From Kitasatospora sp. MAP12-44 (GTDB lineage Bacteria > Actinomycetota > Actinomycetes > Streptomycetales > Streptomycetaceae): a DNA stretch of 64,000 nucleotides. The stretch covers positions 3,038,001 to 3,102,000 of the forward strand of contig NZ_JARZAE010000004.1 of the NCBI RefSeq assembly GCF_029892095.1, in the 5' to 3' direction. The notes under the pieces are model-generated. The model saw nothing but the letters and a program-made list of their open reading frames with translations, was not told where the DNA came from and did not search any database. Both the position numbers and the translations under genes were made by a program. Shown here in pieces: positions 8,312 to 16,324 of this stretch; within the stretch, counting starts at the first letter, position 1, and each line of letters begins with the position of its first letter.

Positions 8312-8920
8312 TCAGGAGAGCCAGCCCGCCTCGTCGGCGATCCGGATGGCGTCCACCCGGTTGCGGGCGTTGAGCTTGGTGACGATGGTCGTCAGGTAGT
8401 TGCGCACGGTTCCCGCCGAGAGGAACAGCGCCGAGGCTATCTCGACCACCTCCGCCCCACCCGCGGCCATCCGCAGCACCTCCACCTCCCGCTTGGTGAG
8501 CGGGCTCTCCAGGTAGTCCCAGGCGGCCAGCGCGAGCTTCGGGTCGATCACCCGCTCGCCGGCCGCCACCTTGCGGATGGCGCTGGCCAGTTGGTCCGGC
8601 GGCGCGTCCTTGAGGATGAAGCCGGAGACATGCGCGCTGAGCGCCCGGCGCAGCGTGCCGGGCCTGCCCAGGCTGGTCAGGATCAGCGCTCTGCACTCCG
8701 GTAGCTGCTCGTGCAGCGCGGCGGCCGCCGTCAGGCCGTCCATCCCGGGCAGGTCGATGTCGAGCACGGCGATGTCCGGTCTATGGGACAGCGCCTGGGG
8801 AATGATCAGGTCACCGTGCTCGACCTCGGCGACCACCTCGATGTCCTCTTCCATCCCCAGCAGCGCCACTAACGCACCGCGGACCATGTTCATGTCCTCG
8901 GCCAGCAGAATCCGGATCAC
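8312..8920 (-). CDS. LuxR-type two-component response regulator, contains a TTA codon
   Basis: A 202-residue NarL/DesR-type regulator. The receiver domain has acidic residues E8/D9, phospho-acceptor D54 in VLDIDLPG, and T/S82 and K103 equivalents (LTS, LKDAPP). Residues about 138-200 are the LuxR helix-turn-helix (LTKREVEVLRMAAGG, then TVRNYLTTIVTKL). The GTG at 8920 has a GGGGGG ribosome site. Codon 17 (8870-8872 on the plus strand) is TTA, so translation is expected to require the bldA tRNA. It lies in the same direction as the acyl-lipid operon, 177 bp beyond the phosphopantetheinyl transferase, and converges with the kinase. Together they form a cognate pair split over two operons. Confidence 0.9.
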   Translation of the reverse strand: MIRILLAEDMNMVRGALVALLGMEEDIEVVAEVEHGDLIIPQALSHRPDIAVLDIDLPGMDGLTAAAALHEQLPECRALILTSLGRPGTLRRALSAHVSGFILKDAPPDQLASAIRKVAAGERVIDPKLALAAWDYLESPLTKREVEVLRMAAGGAEVVEIASALFLSAGTVRNYLTTIVTKLNARNRVDAIRIADEAGWLS

Positions 8921-9004
8921 TGAGCCCCCCGCCCCGTTGCACTGCCGCCAAACCCTCCCCCGGGAGGCCTCACCGCAGACTTTTCCCTGGCGCGGACCCG
9001 CCAG

Positions 9005-9034
9005 TTCCGCGATTTTATCCGGAAGATCGCGGAA
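9005..9034. repeat. Perfect 9-bp inverted repeat between phosphopantetheinyl transferase and response regulator
   Basis: TTCCGCGAT and ATCGCGGAA are separated by 12 bp. Position is 85 bp upstream of the response regulator start and 64 bp beyond the previous stop. It could be a dimeric operator (self-regulation) or a weak terminator. The long loop and the lack of a T run favour an operator. Confidence 0.5.
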
Positions 9035-9097
9035 GGCAACATGGCAATCACCCTACGAGACGCTTACGGCGCAGGGGCTCTACGGCAACTACGGCTG

Positions 9098-10003
9098 CTA
9101 CGACTGGGCTTCGGCGGCTCCCTCCCGCCCGCCGGAGGCGATCAGCGCGTCCACCAGACCGTCGTCCAGCATGGTGCGCGCCGCGATGTCGGCGGTGTCA
9201 CCGAAACCCGCGTCGAAGAGCGCGACGCTGACCGTGTACAGCCGGTCGATCTCCCAGGTGCCGAAACTCCACTCCTCGCCGGTTCCCGGCGAGCCGTCCG
9301 GCCGCAGCACCTGCACCCGCTCGGCGCCCGGGGCGAAGCCGAACTCGGTGAAGCGGAACCGCAGCCCCTGGCCGATCGCCTTGCTGTAGGCCTCCTTGAG
9401 GGTCCACAGCCGGACCAGCGCGGGATTGCGCCGGTGCTCGGGCTCGGCCTCGAGCAGCGAGATCTCGTGCGGGGTGCAGATCTGCTTCTCCGCCCCGGTC
9501 CCCAGCAGCCGGCGCGCGGCCAACTCCGCGTCCACCCCGATCCAGCCGCGCCGGGTCAGGCCGACCACCAGCAGGTCCTCGGTGTGGCTGAGGCTGATGT
9601 CCACCTGGTCGCAGCCGCGCAGGTAGGGCCGGCCGCCCAGCTTGTAGGCCAGGTCGACGGTCTCCGGACGGGCCTGCAGCACCTCGCCGGCCGCGTGCTT
9701 GAGCAGCAGCCGGGAGGCCAGGAAGCGGGCGCGGACCTGGTCGTGCGACATCGCCTGGTAGCGGGCCCAGTCACGGCCGAGCACCGCGCAGTCGTCCGCG
9801 GCCTCCACGGCGTCCGCCGCCCCGGACCCATCGGAGACCGGGTCGGGGTCGGCCGGCAGCCAGTCGCCGAGCCGCGAGACCAGCACGGCGCTGCCCCGCT
9901 CGGCGAGCGCCTCGCGCACCGCGTCCCACGGCCCGGCCGGCCCGTACACCCGTAGCGGCTCCCCCGCCAGCAGGCCGGGACCGGGGCCCGCGTACGCCGT
10001 CAC
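9098..10003 (-). CDS. 4'-phosphopantetheinyl transferase, Sfp type
   Basis: A 301-residue protein that would transfer phosphopantetheine from CoA to the carrier Ser of the ACP encoded next door. The magnesium-binding GVDAE (about residue 155) and RLWTLKEAYSKAIGQGL (about 200-216) motifs are intact, and the substrate loop DISLSHTEDLLVVGL is present. The first 80 residues are atypical and may be a lineage-specific extension. The GTG start overlaps the ACP stop codon (GTGA), so the two are translationally coupled. This tight coupling argues for a dedicated rather than general-purpose enzyme. Confidence 0.92.
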   Translation of the reverse strand: MTAYAGPGPGLLAGEPLRVYGPAGPWDAVREALAERGSAVLVSRLGDWLPADPDPVSDGSGAADAVEAADDCAVLGRDWARYQAMSHDQVRARFLASRLLLKHAAGEVLQARPETVDLAYKLGGRPYLRGCDQVDISLSHTEDLLVVGLTRRGWIGVDAELAARRLLGTGAEKQICTPHEISLLEAEPEHRRNPALVRLWTLKEAYSKAIGQGLRFRFTEFGFAPGAERVQVLRPDGSPGTGEEWSFGTWEIDRLYTVSVALFDAGFGDTADIAARTMLDDGLVDALIASGGREGAAEAQS

Positions 10004-10314
10004 GGCTGCTGCTCCTGGGCCAGATCCGACAGGTACTCCACCAGGGTCCCGACGCTCAGCAGGCTGCCCACCATGTCGGAGAGCGAGAGCATGCCGAGCT
10101 CCGGGAAGCGGGTCTCCAGGCGGTACTTGAGCTGCATCAGCATCACCGAGTCGAAGCCCAGGTCGTCGTAGAAGCGCGCGTCCACCGCCGGCAGCCCGAC
10201 CCGGTCCGGGTCCTGCGCGGCCACCACGGCCGCGACCTCCAGGGTGACCGGCTCCAGCCAGACATCCTGCGGCCGGGCCAGCACCGCACCGGATTGCTCC
10301 GCACCCGGCGTCAT
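10000..10314 (-). CDS. Acyl carrier protein
   Basis: A 104-residue stand-alone carrier protein. The phosphopantetheine Ser is S56 in DDLGFDSVMLMQL, followed by helix II and the LVEYLSDL end of helix IV. It would carry the acyl group loaded by the fatty acyl-AMP ligase and oxidised by the dehydrogenase. The ATG at 10314 has only a weak ribosome site. It overlaps the stop of an 11-codon frame, which suggests start by translational coupling. Its stop overlaps the start of the phosphopantetheinyl transferase gene. Confidence 0.9.
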   Translation of the reverse strand: MTPGAEQSGAVLARPQDVWLEPVTLEVAAVVAAQDPDRVGLPAVDARFYDDLGFDSVMLMQLKYRLETRFPELGMLSLSDMVGSLLSVGTLVEYLSDLAQEQQP

Positions 10315-10346
10315 GACAGCACTCGCTCTCGCTGATTGATCGTCAT
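10311..10346 (-). other. Possible 11-codon leader frame overlapping the ACP start
   Basis: The frame MTINQRERVLS lies in the 62-bp gap between dehydrogenase and ACP genes. AAGGGA lies 11 bp upstream, and its TGA shares ATGA with the ACP start. The ACP itself has no good ribosome site, so this frame could deliver ribosomes to it. It may equally be chance. Confidence 0.35.
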
Positions 10347-10376
10347 GTCCTTGACGTCCCTTCGCTGTTGACGGAG

Positions 10377-12200
10377 TCAGCCGGCCGGTCGCGCCGCGGT
10401 CGGACTGTCGTAGAGGTCGAAGCTGCCGCCCTCGCGGTGGCGGCGCATCAGCTCGTCCACCATCTGGTCGTCGGCGCCGGCCGCGCGGTCCGGCAGGCCG
10501 ACGCCCAGGCGCCGGCAGATCCGCAGCAGGGCGGTCACCAGCCAGGCCGGGCGCCCGAGGAAGGCGTCCTGCTCGCTGCCCTGCTGGTGCCACCAGACGC
10601 CCAGGCAGGACGCCGCGGCGAGCAGCAGGGTGTAGCGGTCGGCCAGCGCGTAACTGCGCGGGTTGGCCAGGCCGTTGCGATCGTGTGCCGACATCCCCCG
10701 GCAGACGTCCTGGAGTTCGCGCAGCTCCTCCACCAGCGTGCGGGTGAGCACCCGCAGCAGGTCGCGGTACTCGCTGGTGGCGCCCAGGCGGTCGAACCTC
10801 TCGGCGGACCAGGCCAGTTCGGCGGCCAGCGGATCGTTGTTGCCGGCCCGGCCGAGTCGGGAGGTGTCCAGTCGCGGCAGGTCCTCGCGCAGCTGGAAGA
10901 GCGCCGGCTCGGCCGGGGGCTCGGCGAACCAGGCCCCGCCCGCCAGCACCGGCAGCCGCGGGATGATGGTCGACTGGCAGGCCGCCGTGCCGGAGTGCCC
11001 CAGGCTGGTGATCGGCAGGTCGCGCACATGCTTCTGGAAGATCCCGTACTCGCCCTCCCGCACGTAGAGGCTGGAGCCGAGCAGCACCGAGAGGTCGTAC
11101 ACGGTGTCGCTGAGCAGGATCGGCAGCAGGTACTTGGTGGCCGCCGCGTAGACCCCGGTGGCCTCCGGGTAGAGGTGCACACCGCGGGTGCTGGTGAGCG
11201 CCAGGCTGTCGCAGACCAGCAGGTCGGCGAAGGCACCGGAGAGGCTGGCCCTGGCCTGCGGGTTGCGCATCACCGGCCGCCCGTGCACACCGCGCTCCAG
11301 GGCGAACCGCAGCGCGGTGCGCAGCGCCGTGTCGCAGCCGGCCAGCACCATCGAGGGCAGCACGCTGCGGGTGAGCTGGAACGAGCTCAGCGCGAGGCCG
11401 ACCCCGTCGCCCAACTCGCCGAGCAGCGCCTGCGGTGGCACCGGGCAGTCGTCGAAGGCGATGCCGCTCATCCAGCAGCCGCGCAGCCCGACCGTCGGAT
11501 ACCTGGGCAGGTCGCGCACCCGCGAGGCGGGCAGCTCGGCGCGGTCGAGCAGCACCGCGGAGTGGCTGCGGCTGCCGGCCCGCGAGTCGGTGCGGCAGAA
11601 CACCACCAGCGCGTCGGCGTGCGCGCCGTTGACGATCACCCGCTTGTCGCCGTTGAGCAGCATGCCGCCCCCGGCCGAGCCGACCGACAGGCTGAACTCG
11701 TCGCGCAGGAAGGCGTTTCCATGCGCCAGGTCGCGGTAGGCCACGGCCAGCCGACCGCCCGCGAGCAGCAGGTCGGCGGCCTGCCGCTGCTGCTGCTCGG
11801 TGCCGCCGGCCCAGACCGAGATGGCTGCCAGGAACGACCCGGCGCCGTAGCCGACGCCGAGCGAGGGGTCGCGCCGGAACACCGGGCGCAGCATCCGCGC
11901 CAGCACGTCCACCCGGTCGAACCGCCCGCCCAGCCGCTCGGGCACGAACTCCGCGTTCAGGCCGAGCCGGTGCAGCAGCCGCACCGACTCGCCGGGCAGC
12001 TCGGAGCGGTCGTCGGCGGCCAGCACGGCGCGGTAGCCGTGCGGGTTGTCCGGGTCCCACGGGTCGCCCAGCGCGCTCTCCAGCTCGGCGGTCCGCCGCC
12101 GGACGGCCGACTCGGACCGGCTGGGGCCGACCACGGTGACGGGCGCGGTGACGGGCGCGGACTGGTCGAGGGTCGCCGTTGCGGCGGTCCGACGGTCCAT
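10377..12200 (-). CDS. Acyl-CoA/acyl-ACP dehydrogenase family protein
   Basis: A 607-residue flavin-dependent acyl dehydrogenase, longer than the usual 380-400 residues. It shows family-like stretches: AVAYRDLAHGNAFLRDEF and GGGMLLNGDKRVIVNGAHAD in the middle beta domain, RGCWMSGIAFDDCPVP, and C-terminal helices after QLTRSVLPSMVLAG. It would introduce an alpha,beta double bond into the acyl chain, probably on the ACP given its neighbours. The ATG at 12200 overlaps the stop of the ligase gene (TGATG), indicating coupled translation. The catalytic base could not be placed with certainty by eye. FAAL-dehydrogenase-ACP sets are known starters of lipopeptide and polyketide pathways. Confidence 0.82.
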   Translation of the reverse strand: MDRRTAATATLDQSAPVTAPVTVVGPSRSESAVRRRTAELESALGDPWDPDNPHGYRAVLAADDRSELPGESVRLLHRLGLNAEFVPERLGGRFDRVDVLARMLRPVFRRDPSLGVGYGAGSFLAAISVWAGGTEQQQRQAADLLLAGGRLAVAYRDLAHGNAFLRDEFSLSVGSAGGGMLLNGDKRVIVNGAHADALVVFCRTDSRAGSRSHSAVLLDRAELPASRVRDLPRYPTVGLRGCWMSGIAFDDCPVPPQALLGELGDGVGLALSSFQLTRSVLPSMVLAGCDTALRTALRFALERGVHGRPVMRNPQARASLSGAFADLLVCDSLALTSTRGVHLYPEATGVYAAATKYLLPILLSDTVYDLSVLLGSSLYVREGEYGIFQKHVRDLPITSLGHSGTAACQSTIIPRLPVLAGGAWFAEPPAEPALFQLREDLPRLDTSRLGRAGNNDPLAAELAWSAERFDRLGATSEYRDLLRVLTRTLVEELRELQDVCRGMSAHDRNGLANPRSYALADRYTLLLAAASCLGVWWHQQGSEQDAFLGRPAWLVTALLRICRRLGVGLPDRAAGADDQMVDELMRRHREGGSFDLYDSPTAARPAG

Positions 12201-14029
12201 CAGGAGACCTCCAGGTAGGGCGGGGCTGCGGCCAGCAGGTTGGCCACCGCGGGCTCGACCACCTGGTGCAGGGCCTGCAGCCGTCCGGTGAGGAAGAGCT
12301 TGCGCATCGCGGAACGCTCCAGCTTGCCGCTGGTGGTACGACGCACGGTGCCCGGCCGCACGAGCAGCACGCTGCCCGCCTTCACCTCGAACTCCTTGGC
12401 CACGCACCGCCGCACGGCCAGGTTGAGAGCGGGAAGGTCGAGGTCGTAGCGGCTGCCGGTGCGTACCTCCTGGACCACCACGACGTGGCTGCGGTCGGGT
12501 TCCACCGCGAACACCACGGCGGACGCGAACAGGCTGCTGACCTGCTGCACGGTGTGCTCGATGTCCTGCGGGTAGAGGTTGCGCCCGGCGACCACCAGCA
12601 GGTCCTTGATCCGGCCGGTGATGAACAGCTCGCCGTCGCTCAGAACACCGAGGTCGCCGGTGCGCAGGAACCCGCTGTCGCCCTCGGCGGTGCTGACGCC
12701 GAAGGTCCGGTTGGTCTCCAGCAGCCGCTTCCAGTAGCCGCCGGCGACGCTCGCGCCGCGGATCCAGACCTCGCCGATCCGGCCCTCGCCCAGCGTCCGG
12801 AAGCTCTTCTGGTCCACGATCCGCAGGTCGGGCCCGGGCGAGCTCGGCCGGCCGCAGCTCACCAGGGTGCGGGTGGGCTCGCCCGGGTGCGGATCGGTCA
12901 GCTGGTTGCGCTGCAGCGAGGCGGCGTCCACCTCGCGCTCCAGCGGCTTGCCGCCCGACACCGAGTCGGTTGCCGCGCGCGAGCGGTGGCCGACCGCCAG
13001 CAGGGTGGCCTCGGCCAGCCCGTACGCGGGGACGAAGGCCTGCGCGCGGAAGCCCACCGGGGCGAACCGCTCGGCGAACGCCCGCAGGGTGTCGGCGCGC
13101 ACCGGCTCGGCGCCGTTCACGGCGGTCTGCCAACCGGACAGGTCGAGCCCTTCGAGCTGGCGGTCGGTGACCCGGCGCACGCACAGCTCGTAGCCCAGGT
13201 CGGGGCCGCCGCTGACCGAGATCCCGTAGGTCGTGATGGCCTGCAGCCAGTGCACCGGGTGGCGGACGAAGAGGTCCGGCGGCAGCAGCACGCCGGTGCC
13301 GCCCTGCCAGAGCGGGTGCAGCAACTGCCCGACCAGGCCCATGTCGTGGTGGAACGGCAGCCAGCCGCCGATCCTTGTGCCGGGGGCGGTGCCCAGCAGG
13401 CTCGCGATCTCGCGCTGGTTGGCCAGCAGGTTGCCGTGGCTCACCATGACGCCGCGCGGCTCGCTGGTCGAACCGGAGGTGTACTGCAGCACCGCCAGGT
13501 CGCGCGAGCCGATGTCGGGCATCCGCCAGTCGTCCGGATCGGGCAGCTCGGCGCCGTCCACGGCCAGGCAGGGCACCTCGCCCTTGCCCGCCGCGGCCAG
13601 CAGCTGCGAGACGTCCGGGGCGGATCGGCGGTCGGTGAGGACCAGCCGCACGCCGGCGTCCTTGACCACGCCGAGCACCCGGTCGTGGTGGCTGCGCCGG
13701 CCCACCGGCGGCGGCGCGGGCACCGCGACGGCACCCGCGTAGAGGCAGCCGAGGAAGCTCACCGCGAAGCGCTCGGGGTCGGACTGGACGATCAGCACGT
13801 GCTCGCGGAAGAGCCCGCGGTCCACCAGCCAGCCGGCCACCTGCCGGGCGGCCCGGTCGAGTTCGGCGTAGCTCAGCCGCTCGGCATGCAGCGCGCCGCT
13901 GTGCGCGGTCGGCCCGCTGCGGGAGCCGGGCGCGGTGGCGTCCGACAGGAAGAGCAGTGCCTCCTGTTCCGGTCTCTGCTCCGCATGGGCCGTCAGTGCT
14001 TCGACGAACGTGGCTGGTCGTCCGGTCAT
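12200..14029 (-). CDS. Fatty acyl-AMP ligase (FAAL)
   Basis: A 609-residue adenylate-forming enzyme that would activate a free fatty acid as acyl-AMP and load it on the adjacent ACP. The ATP loop is LQYTSGSTSEPRGV (181-194). The FAAL/long-chain signature WLPFHHDMGL is at 223-232. Later motifs include VPAYGLAEATL, GEVWIRG, RTGDLGVL, GRIKDLLVVAGRNLYPQDIE and the C-terminal lysine region RTTSGKLERSAM. The ATG at 14029 is preceded by GGGGGAAG, so the extra 20 codons open upstream are not used. It is the first gene of a leftward operon with dehydrogenase, ACP and phosphopantetheinyl transferase. The acyl length cannot be read from sequence. Confidence 0.93.
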   Translation of the reverse strand: MTGRPATFVEALTAHAEQRPEQEALLFLSDATAPGSRSGPTAHSGALHAERLSYAELDRAARQVAGWLVDRGLFREHVLIVQSDPERFAVSFLGCLYAGAVAVPAPPPVGRRSHHDRVLGVVKDAGVRLVLTDRRSAPDVSQLLAAAGKGEVPCLAVDGAELPDPDDWRMPDIGSRDLAVLQYTSGSTSEPRGVMVSHGNLLANQREIASLLGTAPGTRIGGWLPFHHDMGLVGQLLHPLWQGGTGVLLPPDLFVRHPVHWLQAITTYGISVSGGPDLGYELCVRRVTDRQLEGLDLSGWQTAVNGAEPVRADTLRAFAERFAPVGFRAQAFVPAYGLAEATLLAVGHRSRAATDSVSGGKPLEREVDAASLQRNQLTDPHPGEPTRTLVSCGRPSSPGPDLRIVDQKSFRTLGEGRIGEVWIRGASVAGGYWKRLLETNRTFGVSTAEGDSGFLRTGDLGVLSDGELFITGRIKDLLVVAGRNLYPQDIEHTVQQVSSLFASAVVFAVEPDRSHVVVVQEVRTGSRYDLDLPALNLAVRRCVAKEFEVKAGSVLLVRPGTVRRTTSGKLERSAMRKLFLTGRLQALHQVVEPAVANLLAAAPPYLEVS

Positions 14030-14367
14030 CGTCTTCCCCCGCTTCTCGGTGTGGGGCGGCTCGTAGTCGGCCACGGCTCTTGGCGGCACGGCCGATGCGA
14101 CGAGCGGGCCCAGGGCGAGCGACCAGGGCGGTCCCGTCCGTGCGTCCAGGAGTCGCGGCCGGATTGCGCGACAGCCGCGGGCGGCGGGCAGGCCCGAGGG
14201 CCTGTGTCAGAGTCCCGCCGTCCCCTAGCGTTGGTGGCGGCGCTCGAATCCTTCTCGACCCGCGCTCGGTATCTCGCAACCCGGTGGAGGGGGCCTGGAC
14301 CTGCGCTTTCGCCCGTGGACAGTCCTCCTACACTTGCTGCGGCACGGCCTGGCGTCAGGAGGACTGC
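14030..14367. promoter_or_regulatory. Divergent promoter region upstream of the FAAL operon
   Basis: No gene is visible in these 338 bp. A short perfect palindrome, CAGGCCC-GA-GGGCCTG (14189-14204), could be a regulator site for the FAAL operon. A weak promoter for the rightward gene may be TTTCGC (14307) and TACACT (14329) with 16 bp between. Confidence 0.3.
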
Positions 14368-14808
14368 ATGCGAGTGGGAATCACCGGGTATCAGGGGCTG
14401 TCGGAGATCTCCGAGATGCTGGTGCGCGGCGAACTCTGGCGGCTGGTGACCACCTACGGGCCGTACGAGCTGGTCGGGGTGACCTGTCTGCGGCCGGGTC
14501 CGGAGACCTGGTTCGCGCAGGCGGTGCGCGAACACGGCGGCAAGGTCGAGATCGTCCTGCCCGCCGGAGCACCCGCGCTACCGCGCACCGAGATCGTCCG
14601 CGAGGCCACCGCCGTGCACCGGCTGGCCGCGGTGGCGGACGGCGGTCTCGGCGACGACGTCGGCCGGGCACTGGTGGGCATGGTGGACGAGCTGATCGCG
14701 GTCTGGGACGGCACGCCCGGCAGCGAACCGGCCGAGATCGCCGCGCTCACCCGCAAGGCCGGACTCTGGGTGCACGAGATCTGGCCGGACGGCTGCGAAC
14801 GGCCCTGA
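14368..14808 (+). CDS. Conserved hypothetical protein, Rossmann-like
   Basis: A 146-residue protein I cannot assign. It begins MRVGITGYQGL, like the first strand and loop of a nucleotide-binding or LOG/DprA-type Rossmann fold, and it has alternating hydrophobic strands (YELVGVTCLRPG, KVEIVLPAG). The ATG at 14368 has a strong AGGAGGA. The protein ends with LWVHEIWPDGCERP. It is transcribed away from the FAAL operon and ends at a strong terminator shared with aspS. Membership of the biosynthetic cluster is doubtful. Confidence 0.75.
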   Translation: MRVGITGYQGLSEISEMLVRGELWRLVTTYGPYELVGVTCLRPGPETWFAQAVREHGGKVEIVLPAGAPALPRTEIVREATAVHRLAAVADGGLGDDVGRALVGMVDELIAVWDGTPGSEPAEIAALTRKAGLWVHEIWPDGCERP

Positions 14809-14825
14809 CCAGCTTCTTCGAGCGG

Positions 14826-14851
14826 CCCGGACCCCCGCGCGGGGGTCCGGG
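14826..14851. terminator. Bidirectional terminator
   Basis: A perfect 13-bp palindrome, CCCGGACCCCCGC followed directly by its complement, between two convergent genes. Confidence 0.8.
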
Positions 14852-14860
14852 TCGCGCTAC

Positions 14861-16168
14861 TCAGGGCGTCAGCCGGTGCGGCCCGCGGAAGAGGAAGGTC
14901 GCCTCGCGGATCGACGGCAGCCCGAGCAGCACCATCAGCACCCGGCCGAGACCCAGCCCGAAGCCACCGTGCGTGGGCATGCCGTAGCGGAAGCAGTCCA
15001 GGTACCGCGCCAGCGGCGCCAGCTCCATGCCCTTCTCCCGCGCCTGCGCGCAGAGCACCTCGTAGCGGTGCTCGCGCTGCGCGCCGGTGGTGATCTCCAA
15101 CCCCCGCCAGAGCAGGTCGAAGCTGGCGGTCAGGCTCGGGTCGCCGGCCCGCCGGTGGTGGTAGAACGGGCGCACCGCCGCCGGGTAGTCGGTGACGAAG
15201 ACGAACGCGTGCCCGTGCTCCTCGGCGATCAGCGCGGCCAGCCGGCGCTCGCCCTCGGGGTCGAGGTCTTCCTTGGCGCCCTCGGCGTCCCAGCCGGTGG
15301 CGCGCAGCCGGGCGAGCGCGTCGGCCATGGTGATCCGGGGGAACGGCAGTGCGGGGACGGTGACCTCGACGCCGAACTGCTCGCGGATCGCCTCGCCGTG
15401 CCGCTCGGCGACCCGGGTCAGTACCCGGTGCAGCATCCGCTCCTCGAAGGCCATCACCTCCTCGACGTCCTCGATCCAGGCGATCTCGACGTCGACGCCG
15501 GTGAACTCGGTGGCGTGCCGCGAGGTGAAGGAGGGCTCGGCGCGGAAGACCGGGCCGATCTCGAAGACCTTGTCGATGCCGCCGGCGATGGCCATCTGCT
15601 TGTAGAACTGCGGCGACTGGGCGAGGTAGGCGGTGCGGTCGAAGTAGCCGACCTCGAAGACCTCGGCGCCGGACTCCGAGGCGGTGCCCATCAGTTTGGG
15701 GGTATGCAGCTCGGTGAACTCCTCCTCGGCGGCCACCTCGCGCATCGCCTGCTCGACGGTCGTCTGCACAGCCATCACCAGCTGCGCGGCCGGCCGGCGC
15801 AGGTCCAGGAAGCGCCAGTCGAGGCGGTGGTCGGGCCCGGAGTGCTCGTCGATCGGCAGTCCGGCCTCGGCGAGCGAGACGATCTCCACCCGCTCGGGGA
15901 CGAGCTCCAGGCCGCCGAGCTTGACGACCGGGTTGGCCACCACCCGTCCGGTGATCTTCACGGCGGACTCCGGGGTCAGCTGCTCCAGCGCGGCCTCGAC
16001 CTCATCCGCCTCGCCGCCCCGGCGGTGGGTGATCTGCACCTGGCCGGTGTGGTCGCGCAGCACCACGAACTGCATGCGGCGCTGGCGGCGCAGGGTGGTG
16101 ATCCAGCCGTGGACGGTGACGGTCGCGTCCGGCTGCGAGCCGAGCTCGCGGATCAGGGTACGGGCCAT
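14861..16168 (-). CDS. aspS: Aspartyl-tRNA synthetase, short archaeal/non-discriminating type
   Basis: A 435-residue class IIb synthetase. The N-terminal OB fold (VTVHGWITTLRRQRRMQFVVLRDHTGQVQ) binds the anticodon. The catalytic core has motif 2 FRAEPSFTSRHATEF and motif 3 GLGLGRVLM. It lacks the roughly 120-residue GAD insertion of standard bacterial AspRS (about 590 residues), so it belongs to the archaeal-type AspS2 group. Members of this group often charge both tRNA-Asp and tRNA-Asn, the latter for GatCAB amidation. The ATG at 16168 is chosen over 16180 because GGAG lies 6 bp upstream. Whether a full-length aspS exists elsewhere cannot be seen here; a second, insensitive copy could also be a self-resistance gene. 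Confidence 0.92.
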   Translation of the reverse strand: MARTLIRELGSQPDATVTVHGWITTLRRQRRMQFVVLRDHTGQVQITHRRGGEADEVEAALEQLTPESAVKITGRVVANPVVKLGGLELVPERVEIVSLAEAGLPIDEHSGPDHRLDWRFLDLRRPAAQLVMAVQTTVEQAMREVAAEEEFTELHTPKLMGTASESGAEVFEVGYFDRTAYLAQSPQFYKQMAIAGGIDKVFEIGPVFRAEPSFTSRHATEFTGVDVEIAWIEDVEEVMAFEERMLHRVLTRVAERHGEAIREQFGVEVTVPALPFPRITMADALARLRATGWDAEGAKEDLDPEGERRLAALIAEEHGHAFVFVTDYPAAVRPFYHHRRAGDPSLTASFDLLWRGLEITTGAQREHRYEVLCAQAREKGMELAPLARYLDCFRYGMPTHGGFGLGLGRVLMVLLGLPSIREATFLFRGPHRLTP

Positions 16169-16324
16169 GACGGGCTCCATGGTTCGCTGGCGCGTTGCTC
16201 GCGCACTCGGCAGGTGGTAGACGGCCACCTGAGGGCTCGCCCACCGTAGCGACCGCGATCACCACAGGTCACTTGGTTTTCGCCCAGGTTGCCGGGCCGC
16301 CTGGCCGGTCGAAGGATGGACCGG

